A stretch of DNA of 64,000 bases, taken from positions 21,357 to 85,356 of the forward strand of contig JBBHKE010000337.1 in NCBI GenBank assembly GCA_037447655.1. Reading direction: 5' to 3'. Both the position numbers and the translations under genes were made by a program. Below are positions 11,010 to 22,799 of the stretch, piece after piece; the first letter of the stretch is position 1; the number at the start of each line of letters is the position of its first letter. The notes beneath the pieces were generated by a model, which worked only from the letters and a program-made list of their open reading frames with translations, did no database searches and had not been told where the DNA came from. This DNA comes from Zygnema cylindricum (lineage: Eukaryota; Streptophyta; Zygnematophyceae; Zygnematales; Zygnemataceae).

Positions 11010-11319
11010 ATGAAAATCAAAATGTTGTTGTTCTTGATATTTTTTTTTCGCTTATTTAAGTCTATATTATGTTGGCTCTCCTCTCTTACCTCTCTCCCTC
11101 CTCTCCTTTTTTCCCCTTTTTCAGCGGCCCTCAGGTTCCTGGTCCATTCCTGTTTTTTTTTCCCCGTTCTTTTTCCTACTGACACCTCTTTCCTTCTTCT
11201 TACTCCCCTTCCTCGCCCTTTCCCTTTTTTTTTCCCTCTCTCTCTCACTCTCTCTTGTTTTTTCCAGCCTCCACTGGCTCGCGGCTCTCAGCTTCCTTGT
11301 AGGAGCTTGTGCCGTAGCC

Positions 11320-12607
11320 ATGGCTCCCTCCCTCCTCAAATGGACAAAGTTGAGGAGATGTCATTTGGACCGACATAAATGGCTCCTTTATAAAACTCAG
11401 GCCATTTTGTGCATTATTGGAGCCACTTATGTCGTTATTTTGCTCGAGATTATTGGGAGACAGGTGAGAAATCTTTTTGTTTTCTTCCTTCTATTGGTGT
11501 TTAAAAAATGGGGAGAGAGGTTTTTGAAAATGGGGAGGTATTTGATGGTTTATTGTGGGTTTTTTTAGTGGGGATTTGGGTTTTTTTCAAATGGGTGACT
11601 GCCCTTTATTTTTTTGGTGAGGTTCTTTTACATGGGCAATTTCTTTAGTGAGGGATTTTTTCTGTCCCTTTCTCTCTCTCTCGGAGTCTCTCGCTCTTTC
11701 GCCCTCTCACTCCTCTCTCCCTCTCTCTCGCTCTCTCTTGTCTCGTTTACATCCCCTTGTCCTTTTTCCTCTTTGGTTTCCAACATCTTGGTGTCTCTCG
11801 TCGTCGGTTTTCTTTTTGTCCTTTTTGTTCTCTCTCTCTCCTTCTCTCCTTTCTCTTCTCTTTTCCTTTCTCTCCCTTTCTTTCCGCCTCTCTCCTTCTG
11901 TTTTTGACCCTCTCTTTCCTTCTCTCTCCCTCTCTTCCGCTCCCTCTCGTCTGGTCTGGTTCTCATCTTCTCTCCCTTGTGTCCACTCCCTCTCTTTTGT
12001 GCTAATATTACATCATACTAATCTTTTTTTTTTCTCTTTTCCCATTCTTTGTTTGTTTGTTTTCTGTTTCTCCTTTTTTTCCTCGTTTTTCTCTTTTTTC
12101 TCCTCTTTCTTTTTCCGTTTGTCCTTTCTTTCTTTTTCTTTTCCCCTTTGTTTCTGTCTCTCCTTCCTTCATTTCCCGTCCCGGAACCACAAAAAACCGA
12201 AAAACACACAAATATAAAACTCGAATCACCAAAAAAACCTTCAACAAAAAACACAAAAACAAACCCAAAAAAAAAAAAAACAGAGCATTTTGGGATGGAT
12301 GTATCCCTACGATCTCCTTCACCGAGTCGTTCCCTCTAAGGGATGTTGTACTCAAGCCCAACTTTATACCCAAAGCTCGGCCCTTTTTTACGTCGAAAAA
12401 TACTGGAGAGAGCAAAAGCCGTGGCTTTTCTCTCCCTCTACCTCGAAATTAGCGATAAGGAATCCGAGAATTCCCATAGTTTATCCTATCGACCTTTGGT
12501 TGGACAATGTGGTTACGGATCAGGAGAAGTTGATGGTTGAACCAATCATGTTTCGACACATAGGAACGATTTCGAGCCTCGGGAAGAAGGATAGGTTGAC
12601 GGATTGA
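11320..12607 (+). CDS. Two-exon single-pass membrane protein, tentative PGAP4/TMEM246-like C-terminus
   Basis: Exon 1 (11320-11463) encodes 48 residues: a basic N-terminus, then a hydrophobic stretch at about residues 28-45 that looks like a signal anchor. It ends CAG|GTGAGA in phase 0. Exon 2 (12284-12607) follows an AAAAACAG acceptor, also phase 0, and encodes 107 residues to a TGA stop. Its content (CCTQAQLY, a PIDLW block, EPIMFRHIGTISSL) recalls the end of PGAP4/TMEM246 or MGAT4-type Golgi glycosyltransferases, where a similar H-I-G-x-x-S-S-L stretch lies near the C-terminus. The 820-bp intron is CT-rich and no exon for a catalytic centre is visible, so the joined ~155-residue product lacks one. 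It may be truncated, or exons may be missed. The family call is tentative. Confidence 0.45.
11464..12283 (+). repeat. Pyrimidine-rich intron
   Basis: Most of 11650-12180 is a degenerate CT tract, followed by A-rich sequence and the acceptor. Long Ser/Leu/Phe frames here on the plus strand, and Lys/Arg/Glu frames on the minus strand, are composition artefacts. Confidence 0.7.
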
Positions 12608-13480
12608 GAGGAGTGAGAGAGAGAGGGAGAAGGAGAAAATGGGCTGACGGATTGAGAGGAGCGAGAGGGAGAGAAGAGGGAGAAGGAAAACGTAGGAATG
12701 ATTTCGAGCCTCCGGAAGAGGGATGGAGGTTGACGGATTGAGAGAGCGGGAAGGACAGAGAGGGAGAAAAAGAGGAACGATTCCGAACCTCGGGAAGAAG
12801 GATGGATTGACCGATTGAGAGGAGTGAGTGAGAAGGAGGGAGGAAAAAAGAAAGAGGGGAAGGGGGCATAGGTTAGTGGGTTGAGAGAGGAGAGGGAGAG
12901 GGAAGAAAGTTTAATGGGTTGAGAGGGTGAAAGTGGAGAGAGGGGGGGGGGAGGGTTGGAGAAAAAGTTACAGGCTGTAGGTTGAGAGGACGAGAGGCTG
13001 AGAGGAAAGAGAGGGGTAAAAAGATATGCATAATGGATTAAGAGGGTGAGAGGGAAACAAGAAGAAAGAGAGAGAGGGAGCGGATACAGGGAAAGAGGAT
13101 GGAGAGTTGGAAGGAAAGAGGAAGGAAAAGAGGATAGAGGGATAGGTCAGGTGGAGATAGACGGAGAGGGAGAGTAATTGGGAGAGAAGAGGGATTGAGG
13201 AAGAGGGGAAATGGGGAGTCTGGGAAGGAAGAAGGAAAGAAGGAAAGAAAAAAGAGAGAAAGTGAGAGAGTCATCTTCGGGTTGACGATATGGAACGAAA
13301 AGCGGGAGAAAAGGGACAGCGCGAGGGGAAGAGATAGAGGGAGAGAGAGGGGGACAGCACGTGAGTGGCGGAGACAGCAAGAGAGACGGAAGGAGAGATT
13401 TCACAACACGGAAATTAACTCATTCGACTCAATCGGAGGATATTTGTTACGGTCCAATATATGTTACCAATAGTCCAATT
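12608..13480. repeat. GA-rich degenerate repeats after the PGAP4-like gene
   Basis: Purine-rich sequence with irregular units such as GGGTTGAGAGG and CGGATTGAGAGGAG, repeated about every 60-70 bases at 12596-12830. It may include the 3' UTR. No coding sequence is supported. Confidence 0.7.
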
Positions 13481-14580
13481 TCTCTCTCTCCCTCTCTCTC
13501 TCTCTCCTCTTCCCCTTGATCCCCAAAAATGTCGTTTACGCGAAAGGGTGTTGAAAAGGTTTAAAAAGAGTTACAAAAGGTTTCTTTAAGGGTTTTCCAA
13601 TTTACATTTGTTTGGGTACAAAATCGTAATTCTCTCTCTCTCTCTCTTACTCACTCTCTCTCTCTCTTTCTCTTAAATAACCCTTTTTTGAAAAATGGGA
13701 TTTGGATAATCAAAGTCGGCTCAAAAACGGGAGTTTGATAAATTTCCAAAAAATATACGAGAGGGAGAGAGAGAGAGAGTAGTTTCTTTCATTGGTTTTA
13801 TTTTCTAAAGTTTTTTCTAAAGTTCCTTTTATCGGTTTCTTTTATAAGTTTCTTTTATGGATACTTAACGATAATGTTTTTTAGTAGTTACTTTGAAAAA
13901 ACATTTTCTTGGAGAGGTTTTTTTTTTTTGTTTGTTTTTTTTTTGGGGGGGTGGGAGGTGGAGGCCGGGTGTAAATGGTGAAGAGGAGGGAGAGGGAAGA
14001 TGAGAGAAAATAGAGGGAAAGGAAAGGAGGGAGAGGGAAAAGGAGAGGAGGGAGAGGGAAAAAGAGAGGAGGGAGAGGAAAAGTGGGAGTGAGAGGGAAA
14101 GGGAGTGACAGGGGAGGAGGGAGAGGGAGAGAGACAGGAGGGAGAGGAAAAGAGACAGGAGGGAGAGGGAAAGAGACAGGAGGGAGAGGAAAAAGGGTCA
14201 AAAAGGGTATAAAGTTCCAAAAAGCAGAAATTGCTGAAAGAAAAGCTTTTAAATGCCATTTGTTACTATTACTTTTGAGTAAAGTGGAGTTTTTTAACAA
14301 TTTAACTATAGAGGTTATAGTTAACTTTTTTTTTTAGGTATATAATCAAGAGAAAAGTAAAGTTTTTTTTCGGTTCCTCTTTACTTTATTTTGTATTTTT
14401 AGGGTATCTCTTCATTTGGAACATTGAGTCGGGCAGGTGAAAAAAAAAGTACTAAAGTACAAAGCAAAATTTATGAAATAGGATTTTTATACTAATAATT
14501 GTTTGCCCCATATTGATTTGGTAACAAATTTTCTGTCCCTCCCCTCCATCTCCCTCTCTTCTCAACAAAGTGCAAGGTAT
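13480..14580. repeat. CT and GA microsatellite cluster
   Basis: CT tracts lie at 13484-13512 and 13632-13672. A GAGGGAGAGGGAAA-type array runs from about 13980 to 14190, with a GAGACAGGAGGGAGAG sub-repeat at 14125-14190. The rest is AT-rich and no gene is seen. Confidence 0.8.
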
Positions 14581-14888
14581 TTCGGTGTTGAGAGGGAAAA
14601 AAATTACAGGTGTTCATTTTTATGTTTTCTTTGAAAATTACTTATTATTGATTAAAAGTTGTATAGTATAGGCCATAAATTTGAGGTTGTCAATCTACAA
14701 TTTGGGAAGACGACTGTCACTGGCTAAACACTTCCATCCAATCCATAGTGTTTGGGACAAATAATTTGGTAAGCAAAAAAATGTAATAAATAGTGTTGTA
14801 AATGCTAGTATGTGTTTGCGATTTTGTCTTTTTTTTTTTTTTTCTTTCTGCTTTAATACCTGGATGGTTTTAAAATTTCTGTATCGTT

Positions 14889-15082
14889 ATTAGTGTTATT
14901 GTTTTTTTTCGCCATTTGAAGAATCAAATGTTTTTTTTCAGAAGAACACATGTTCGATTTTGATTGTAGACAGTTTATTGGAAAGTGTTTATCTTGCCTT
15001 TCAATCGCAATTGTCAAATTAATAATTTGACAAGTGTGCACAGAGAAAAAAAGATGTTTAAGTGGCGAAAAAAACTTACACC
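14889..15082. mobile_element. Foldback MITE, copy 2
   Basis: It resembles 8164-8349: it starts TTAGTGTTATTG, has TTCGCCATTTGAA on the left and TTTAAGTGGCG on the right, and shares the AGTGTGCACAGAGAAA segment. Ends are more diverged than in copy 1. Confidence 0.55.
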
Positions 15083-15383
15083 AGTAGCATGACAAAGCAT
15101 AGTTTATGTTGTTAGTTTTTCAGACATTCGACAAGCAGATAAAAAATAAACTAATAGGTGGAAAACATCAAATTCACGTGTGATGGTTTAAATATGCGAA
15201 TAGTTGGAAGTTGTACTTGCGATGACAAATTATTTTTCCAATATTACATGGTTATAGCCGTTATATGCATGCGTATGGTATGGGGATACAATATATGGCG
15301 TTACTTATCGTTTTTGCATATTTGAGCTAAGGTGCAATGTTAAACCGATTCAATTGATGCGACAAATATACAAAAACGGTTTG

Positions 15384-15775
15384 TCACAGTGATGATGATG
15401 GTGATGATGACGATTATGGCGATGGTGGCGATCTTGTTATTTTCCATCTATTGTATTTTTTTTGGGTTTGTCGAATAATCGTCTAACAACCCAACAACGT
15501 CGTGTAATGCTAATAGAGTAAAAGGTTTTCTCGCCACGTAAAACATCTTTTCTCCGTACACACTTGCTAGGTGGTGATGATGATGATAATGATGATGGTG
15601 ATGATGATAATGGATTATGATAAAGATGGTGATGATGATAATGGATTATGATAAAGATGGTGATGATATTGACCATCATTATGACGATGACGGTGATTGT
15701 AACGGTCACGGCCCCGGTCACGGTGGTGGTTATGGTGATGGTGACGACAGGGATGACGATGATTACAATGTAGTA
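15384..15775. repeat. GAT/GGT trinucleotide repeats
   Basis: Arrays of GATGATGGT at 15390-15425 and 15573-15770, with a 32-bp GATAATGGATTATGATAAAG unit repeated at 15604-15660. One arm of a foldback MITE lies between them (about 15500-15560). Asp/Met-rich frames here are repeat artefacts. Confidence 0.85.
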
Positions 15776-16372
15776 AATTGTTGGAAATTTTCATGTGGGT
15801 ATCCCTTCTAAGTGGACACCTCCAAAAAAAAAATCATCGATGTATCGGCCGGATATGCCGACATACAATTATCGCGATAATGTTACGAAGCACATTGCAC
15901 ATCTTTACTGTTTACGTCCTGTATTTTGGTTTATACAATACCATTTTTTGTATGTAAATGCTGCGCAATCCGTACTGTATACTGATCAGATTGTGATACG
16001 TGACATGACATACTATCACTAAGTATAACACTATATAAAACATAGAAGTAGTGATTCTACATATTTACTTATATGCCGGCGATAACACATTTATTCGTCC
16101 CGGAGCGCTATATCGAGCCCCATTGCCTTTCGGTAACCGATAATATCGATTATCGTAATTAACTAATTATCGCGATAGAAAAATTGCCAATACACAACAT
16201 TACGGGTTTTGAAGAGTGTCCAAGTAGCTCAGTCAATAAAAATTATAGCGTGTTTGTACTTTATTTTTTAGTACGTACTATTTTTTCACTGGTTTCCGAT
16301 TTCCTGCAGGGTGCTGCCAGTTGTCCTGCGTGACCTTGATTTAGTGGTCCAAAGCATTACATTTGATATTTT
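15776..16372. other. AT-rich intergenic with TATCGATA-type words
   Basis: No gene is seen. Words such as ATCGATTATCG and ATTATCGCGAT near 16130-16180 resemble the interior of the TAGTGTTG elements, so this may be an old fragment of one. Confidence 0.35.
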
Positions 16373-18754
16373 CTAGTGTTGTGTATCGGTAAGGATTTGC
16401 CGATAGCCGATATGGGCCCCTTTTCGGGTAGCCGATAATCGATATATTGGTACGATGTATCGTTATCGGTGTTATGGCCGATAAATAACCGATATTTATC
16501 GGGTATTATCGGCGATAACACCAATATCGATAACTATCGGCGATATCTGTACGGACGGTACAGATAAATGTATGGCCAGTACACTCAACTGTACGTGATA
16601 TTCCCCGGACGCGCCGCGGACCCCCTTCCCCCCGATTTCGGTAAAAAATCGCGATATTTCTTTCATTATTTCTAATTTAAGGGGGTTTTACTTGGTTTTA
16701 CACCCTCCCATACCCGTCCAGAATGTCCTTTTGACTGTTATTTTTTTTTTGCAAGGTTAGTTACTCCCTCATATCACTTCCATTGTTTGTCTACATTGGA
16801 TTTTTTTTTTAATGCATTTTCAGTACATTTTAGAAACGATCCGCAATAAGGTCGGGCAAAATAAATACATAAGTTGAAATTTGGACTGATATTAAAACAG
16901 GATTTCAGCCCAGAGATTCAATGCAACACAAAATTTTACCATTGGATTTGAGAACAGAAATTAAGCATTATAATTTGGCTTATATTATAGCACTAAATCT
17001 TAGAAATTAAATTCAGTGCAACACTGAATTTAAGCACGATTTAAAGCATTACATTTAGTGCGATATCATATTTTAAAGCACTGAATTTTATCACCATAAT
17101 TAAGCAATGAATTTCAATGTAGCAATGGATCGTGCACTAACAATGGATTTCGACACTGAATTTCATTGCCGCACTAAACTTGAAATTTAATACGTTTTTG
17201 CAGCAGTAAATGTAAGCACTGAATTTCAGCACTGAAATTCGGCTCAACACTAAATTTTAGTGCAACACTGTATTGCAGCGATAGGTTTACCCTCTGGAAT
17301 TTAGCACTGTATTTTAGTGTACCACTGAGTTTGCGCACTACATTTTAGCACTGGACATCCGCATTTAAATTCAGTGCAGCACTGGATTTTAGTACTAAAA
17401 TTTAGCCCTGTAATTCAACTCTGAATTCCAACACCAAACTTTAGAATCTTCAATCCTAAATTTCAGTGCAGCACTAGATTTCAGCACAGAATTTTAGAAG
17501 ATGCTTTTAGCACTGGAATCCAGTGCAGCAAAGTTTTTTAACACTGAATTTGAACACAGAAAAGGTTTCAGCACTAAATGTGAGCACTGAAATTCAGCAC
17601 TATATTTGAGCACTGAGTTTTAGCACTGTATTTTAGCACTCGGTACTTTACTTCACCACTGAAATTTAACACTGAAGTTTGTCGTGAGATTTAGCACTGG
17701 ACTTCTCTAATTCAACACTGAATTCCACAACTGAATTTCAGCGCAGCACTAAAGTTCGAGACTGAATCTTAGCACTTGATTTCAGCTCTAAAATTCAGTG
17801 CGCACCGTTTTCTAGGTCTGAATTTGAGTGCTGAACGGTTCAGCGCTAAATTTAAGTACTTTATTAATTTTATAAATATTAATTACTTTATTACTTAAGC
17901 ACTGAATATGAGCACTGAAATTCATCATAGCACCCAGCACTGAACTTTTCCACCGAAATTCAATACAGTATTTTAGTGTAGCACTGGTTTGGCGGTGCAT
18001 TTAAGCAATAAAATTTAGTGCGACACTTACCACTCAGATTCAAAACTGAATTTTAGTGTAAGGATTCTAGCACAGGAGTTAATATCATGGAAATTTAGTG
18101 CACACTGAATTCCAGCACTGGAATTTACCGCAAAAATCCGACACTATATTTCAACACTAAATTTCGAATTCAAAATCTGAAAATTGTAAAATTATTAACT
18201 TATGAAATCCTAATATCCAAAAACTACCAATGTCAAATTTCTCGAAATCCAATTTCTACATCGTCAATGTTTTAAATTTCCATTTAAATAAGAGCCCCTG
18301 AAATTTCAAATGGCAGTAGGTTGCAGTAAATGGCGGCAGTCTGACAGATGTGTTCGTCTGCTCTGTTCGTCTGTACGTCTGTTTTTCGAAAAAGATTGTT
18401 TTAAAAAGTTACAATGTAATTTAAATTTTTCGTTTCGGTTCTATAGTTTTAGAACTATAAAGTATTGTTTTAAATTTGTCGACGTTTATGTGCTCCGCTG
18501 TCCATAATATATTCCAGTTAAACAGATACGGAACAGATTCATTATACGTGGCATGCCACGCTATATAAAGTAAATAATATAATACAGTATGTTATATAGT
18601 TCTATTGTATGCATACTATATTTTTAAAAAGTTATCGCCGATATGGAATTTGTTGGTCTCTGACCGATATATCGGGACCTCTCACCGTTCGATAACCGAT
18701 AACTATCAGTATCAGTGTTATCGCGATAAGTTTTTTACCGATACACAAAACTAG
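16373..18754. mobile_element. 2.4 kb TIR element, TAGTGTTGTGTATCGG family
   Basis: The left end CTAGTGTTGTGTATCGGTAA is matched inverted at the right end by TTACCGATACACAAAACTAG. Subterminal regions are rich in ATATCGG and TATCGCGATAA words on both sides. The interior is largely a degenerate array (16895-18150). A solitary end of the same type lies at 20513-20600. No transposase frame or clear target duplication is visible. Confidence 0.6.
16895..18150. repeat. Degenerate GCACTGAATTT array
   Basis: About 1.25 kb of loosely tandem 12-16-bp units of the form TTTAGCACTGAA or TTCAGTGCAGCACTGAA, many with partial dyad symmetry. Units vary a lot in length and sequence, so it is an old or error-prone array. 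It contains no long frame. Confidence 0.8.
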
Positions 18755-18764
18755 AAATTAGAAT

Positions 18765-18905
18765 TAATAAGACTGATATGAATAAGATTAATGTTAATAA
18801 GACTAATATGATTAAGACTAACATTAATAAGCCTTATATTAATAAGACTAATATTAATAAGAAAAATATTAAAATGACTGATATTAATAAGACTAATATG
18901 AGACG
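18765..18905. repeat. AATAAGACTAAT tandem array
   Basis: Roughly a dozen copies of a TTAATAAGACTAATA unit with small changes, directly next to the right end of the TAGTGTTG element. Confidence 0.85.
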
Positions 18906-20512
18906 TGGAGATTGTAGTCCTCGTCTTTAAATAATGTTGTTAACACTATTTTGTGATTTTTGGCCAAACAAAGACTCGACCAAATTAGTGTTGTTATTTT
19001 ATATTTATTAACTCTAACAATAAAGGGCGGTGTAGTTTAAAATCCTTCTTTCCGGTTAAGGATTTTCCACTTCCATTCATGGATATCAAGACTTTATTTC
19101 ACTCTTCTGTATTCAAATTTAAAAAATTTCCATTAGTATAATTTGTTTCTTAGATTTGAATACCCAATCACATTCTTTAAGAACCCTAAAAATTTGAAAA
19201 GAATGACAAATTTCATGGTAAAAATTAAATAGCAAGTTGGTAAAACCCAAAATAAAAAGTGAATAAAGGTTAAGGACCATGGAGCGAAAAAAAACCTCCC
19301 ATAATTTACTTTGTCCAATAATTTTTACAATAACCACCCCATAAACTCCTAACACTGTCATGATTTTAGTTTAACACTGAATTTGTGCAAATTAGGCTCT
19401 CTCGCCCTCTCTACCCCCCTCTCTCCCTCCCTCTACCTCTCTCCCCCTCATACTCCTAAAACGGTAAAAACGATATTTTAAAACTGAATTTGTGTACATC
19501 ACTCACTCTCTCTCCCCCCTCTTTCCCTCTCTCCCTCCCTCCCTCCTCTCTGCCCCTCTCTCCCTCCCCATATTCTCTCACTCTCCGCAGTTTCTCCCTC
19601 TCCACTCTCTCTCTCTCTCCCCTTCCCCTTTCAACTATTCTTATTTGTGCCGAAAATTTCAACCAGTCTTGGTCATGTCGCCCAAAAAAGGTTTTTCTAG
19701 ATTTTCTTAAATGGGTGTAAAATATTAAGTTTTCAAACTTTTATCAGACTCAGTAAGGTTATATCTCATATTATTTATGGCACAAAAGGACAAAATATAA
19801 CTTATATTCTGGTTTTTATTTAGATATTTACTACAAGATTAATAGTGTCTAAATTCAACACATTTCTAAATGTGTAATTCTAAACCCCTAAAAAATGTTT
19901 TACATCTAATTTATTTATTTATTTGCCGATCCAAAATATTAACACTAATATTCACTTTTCAAATTCGAATTTCCAATGTAAAATTTCGAAATGTAAAAAT
20001 TTAAAAAAGTAAAATTTTGAAATGTCGAATTTGCGATTTCCAATATAAAAATTTAAATTTCTAATTCCCAATTTCCACTTCCAACTATCAAAAGCACCAA
20101 TTTTATGTCCTAACCATAAACACACGTCACAGATAAATAAATAAATACATAATAAATAACAACAATAATAACAACCAAAAAACAAAATAATGGATCATTT
20201 TTCAGTAGACATTTTGACATCTTGATTTCAAACATTTTGAGTTTAAAAACTGCTGATTCATTTCATTATCTTTGGAAAAAACGTAAAATATGCATAATTA
20301 ACAAGAAAGCAAAAAATGATACTAACCAAATACAAGTATAAAACATGGAAAAAAACAAAATCATGAAATCAAAAGAACAAACCCGAAATAAAACCGAAAC
20401 AGGAACGCAATTGAAATTGAAAATGAGAAAATGGAACTCTCAGTAAAAAAGAAAAAAAACACTACTAATTTGTGTATCAATACCATTATGAAAAAAATGT
20501 TTAATTGTAATT
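18906..20512. other. AT-rich intergenic with CT tract
   Basis: A CT tract lies at about 19395-19450 and 19500-19630. Between 19960 and 20080 there are loose repeats of AAATTTCGAAATG-type words. No gene is supported. Confidence 0.4.
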
Positions 20513-20600
20513 TCTAGTGTTGTGTATCGGTAAAAAACTTATCGCGATAACACCGATACCGATAGTTATCGTTATCGAACGGTCAGCGGTCCCGATATAT
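20513..20600. mobile_element. Solitary end of the TAGTGTTGTGTATCGG family
   Basis: This is the near reverse complement of 18660-18757, reading TTTCTAGTGTTGTGTATCGG then TATCGCGATAACACCGATA. The matching far end is not seen, so the copy is truncated. Confidence 0.6.
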
Positions 20601-20862
20601 TTGTACTTTCTGTACTTTCTGTCCGGAATGCTTACATTTTCTGCCTCGACATACACTCAACACGAGAAAAAAAAAAACCCTTTGGGTGCTAAAATTGCAT
20701 ATAAATATAATACTTTAAGAAAACATTATAATTTAAAAAAAAAGAAAAGTATAGCTCTAAACTCCTCCAGTTGTTATTCAGACCTTTCTAAAAATATAAT
20801 TTCCGAAAAAAAAAAAAATGAGCTTTAGTAGAAAGCTCGCTGAAATCATACAATATGACAGC

Positions 20863-20930
20863 TTGTCACACGTTGTGACATAGAGTCACAAACTGTGACA
20901 TAGAGTCACAAACTGTGACATAATGTCACC
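20863..20930. repeat. 22-bp TGTGACA palindromic tandem repeat
   Basis: Three adjacent units of CATAGAGTCACAAACTGTGA type, in which GTCACA and TGTGAC are inverted within each unit, so each could form a small hairpin. Confidence 0.8.
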
Positions 20931-21066
20931 GTGTGGGATAAATCCACAATTCAAAAGATGTTTAATAAAAAAATTCCAAAAAGGACATTTCAAAATTTGG
21001 AAACCTGAAAATTATTCTTTGGAACAAAAAAAAAGAAAAAGAAAAAAAAAAAAACACAAACAAAAA

Positions 21067-21191
<125 letters not shown>

Positions 21192-21236
21192 CTCTCGATC
21201 TCGACCTTGACCTCCATCTTCTAATCTTTTCCTTCC

Positions 21237-21695
21237 TCAACTTTCACTTGCAATATATTCTCTTCCAAAACTTTTTCCCTCGCACTGAAATTCGAATTCC
21301 CCGGAGTTCCCATCCTCCTTTTTGGCATTCATATGTTCCATCAAACAAATTTCTCTCGCATCCTCCATCGAAAACGAAAATCCCGCCTTTCTAAAAGAAA
21401 TATTCGTATTGTCGAACCACGTGTAATACGGCGCGTCATTCACATTCTCGCCTTTTCCATTCAGCATCACATAAATGTTTTTTGTCCCGATCCTTACGTA
21501 TCCGTCGGGCGGGATTCGGCACGCGAGCCATCCATGTCTCGTCATAATAACAACAAATTCGGTTTCTGTACGGATCCACTTTTCTTCGCCAGCTGGCGAT
21601 ACGAGCACGGGTTCTGCGTCGAAGAATGGAATCGCGCTATTGGCCACGCAGACGAGCGCGCGGTAGTCGGACTTGTTCTCGACCACAAGCACCAT
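21237..21695 (-). CDS. Unrecognised 152-residue protein, paralogue of the 9995 gene
   Basis: A single open exon whose N-terminal ~77 residues match the 9995-10477 product at about 46 positions (EEKWIRT, VVIM-RHGW, DGYVRI, AIPFFDA-PVLV). Similarity continues weakly to REIC-ME near residue 117. The last ~35 residues are Lys/Glu-rich and unlike the paralogue's Gly/Ser-rich tail. No signal peptide or membrane segment is visible. Selection on protein sequence is likely, because the DNA differs at many third positions while the frame is intact. It faces the paralogue tail to tail across 11 kb. Its upstream region is almost at once a 12-bp satellite, and its downstream side is a CT/poly-T tract. Function unknown. 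Confidence 0.75.
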   Translation of the reverse strand: MVLVVENKSDYRALVCVANSAIPFFDAEPVLVSPAGEEKWIRTETEFVVIMTRHGWLACRIPPDGYVRIGTKNIYVMLNGKGENVNDAPYYTWFDNTNISFRKAGFSFSMEDAREICLMEHMNAKKEDGNSGEFEFQCEGKSFGREYIASES

Positions 21696-21721
21696 AGTAG
21701 CTGGTTCGCGGGGAAATGTAA

Positions 21722-21960
21722 AAGAAAAAGATGGGAAATGAATGGGAAAAAGATGGGAAAAAGATGGGAAAAAGAAGGGAAAAAGGGAAAAAGAAGGGAA
21801 AAAGACGGGAAAAAGATGGGAAAAAGATGGGAAAAAGAAGGAAAAAAGGGGAAAAGAAGGGAAAAAGACGGGAAAAAGATGGGAAAAAGATGGGAAATGG
21901 ATGGGAAGTGGGATGGGGAATAGTATGGAAAATAGACGGCAAAGAGGAGGGAAATGGATG
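21722..21960. repeat. 12-bp GGGAAAAAGATG satellite
   Basis: Tandem units of GATGGGAAAAA, GAAGGGAAAAA and GACGGGAAAAA run to about 21900, arranged in a higher-order repeat of roughly 54 bp, then decay into GGGAAATGGATG units. It begins about 27 bp upstream of the start codon of the minus-strand gene, so it occupies that gene's promoter position. Confidence 0.9.
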
Positions 21961-22490
21961 GAAAATGGGATGGGGAATGGGGAGTAGATGGGAAAAAAAC
22001 GAGAAATAGATAGGAAACTGCCGGGAAATTGCTGGAGACTTGCTCAGGACTTACGTTATTGGATAAAAATGTGGGAGCGAGGGTGGCGAGGAAGTACAGA
22101 GATCAATGTACGGAAAAAAAGTGGGGAAAGGTGGGAAAAGTTGGGTGGGAACGGGGAAAAAGATAAAAAAAATCGGAAAAAACTGGGGGAAATGGGGAGG
22201 AAAGTGGGGGGGGGATGGGGAAATGGGGAAAAGGGTTCGGGCGCAAACAGTGGAAGAAAATTTAGGAGAGAAATTTTGGCGAAGTGGGGAAATTGGGGAA
22301 AAAACGGGGAAGCGAGAGAAAAATGGGGAAAAATGAAAGGGAAATGGGGAAAAATAGAAAAGAGCGGGAAAAGAGAATCGAGGAGAGAATGGAGGCACAG
22401 AGAGAGAGAGAGAGAGGGAGAAGGGGAGAGCGAGAGGGAGAGGGAGAAGGAGAGGGAGAGAGTGAGAGAGGGAAGAGAGAGAGTTCTGGT
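21961..22490. repeat. G/A-rich degenerate repeats
   Basis: GGGGAAA-rich sequence continues to about 22370, then (GA)n with GGGAGA units to 22480. Lys/Gly/Glu-rich frames here are composition artefacts. Confidence 0.75.
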
Positions 22491-22589
22491 GAACTTCCGA
22501 AAAATAAGGTTTCTTTTAAATGGGTAAAGCTTCCGCTATACTTGGAATGAAGTTGAAGTTGAAATGGAAAAGAGGGATGAGGAGGGAGA

Positions 22590-22783
22590 GTGAAGCCGCG
22601 AGAGAGACACGAGGTCGCAGCTTTTCTTTTTATGTTTTTTGGTTCAGAAAACGTTCGACTCTCTTGGGGCAGTCGCAGAAGTTGCGGAGCTTTTTGTAGA
22701 GAGACGAGAAGCGGGAGGAAATCGGGGCGCGATCTGCGCTTGAAAACTGGGTCTTCACACGCGACAAACCGTCAAAATCGAAG
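22590..22783 (+). other. Possible 5' exon with a consensus splice donor
   Basis: A moderately GC-rich stretch ends at AAG|GTAAGTACG near 22783, a very good donor. The frame before it is rich in Arg and has no recognised domain, so it may be a non-coding leader exon. No matching downstream exon was identified. Weak evidence. Confidence 0.2.
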
Positions 22784-22799
22784 GTAAGTACGGAGAAAG

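Noticed and set aside
11010-12217. Long Ser/Leu/Phe-rich and Lys/Arg/Glu-rich frames
   Set aside because: They follow from CT- or GA-rich low-complexity sequence and have no domain, so they are composition artefacts.
21722-22527. Lys/Gly-rich frames up to about 180 codons
   Set aside because: They are translations of the 12-bp satellite and GGGGAAA tracts in several frames at once.
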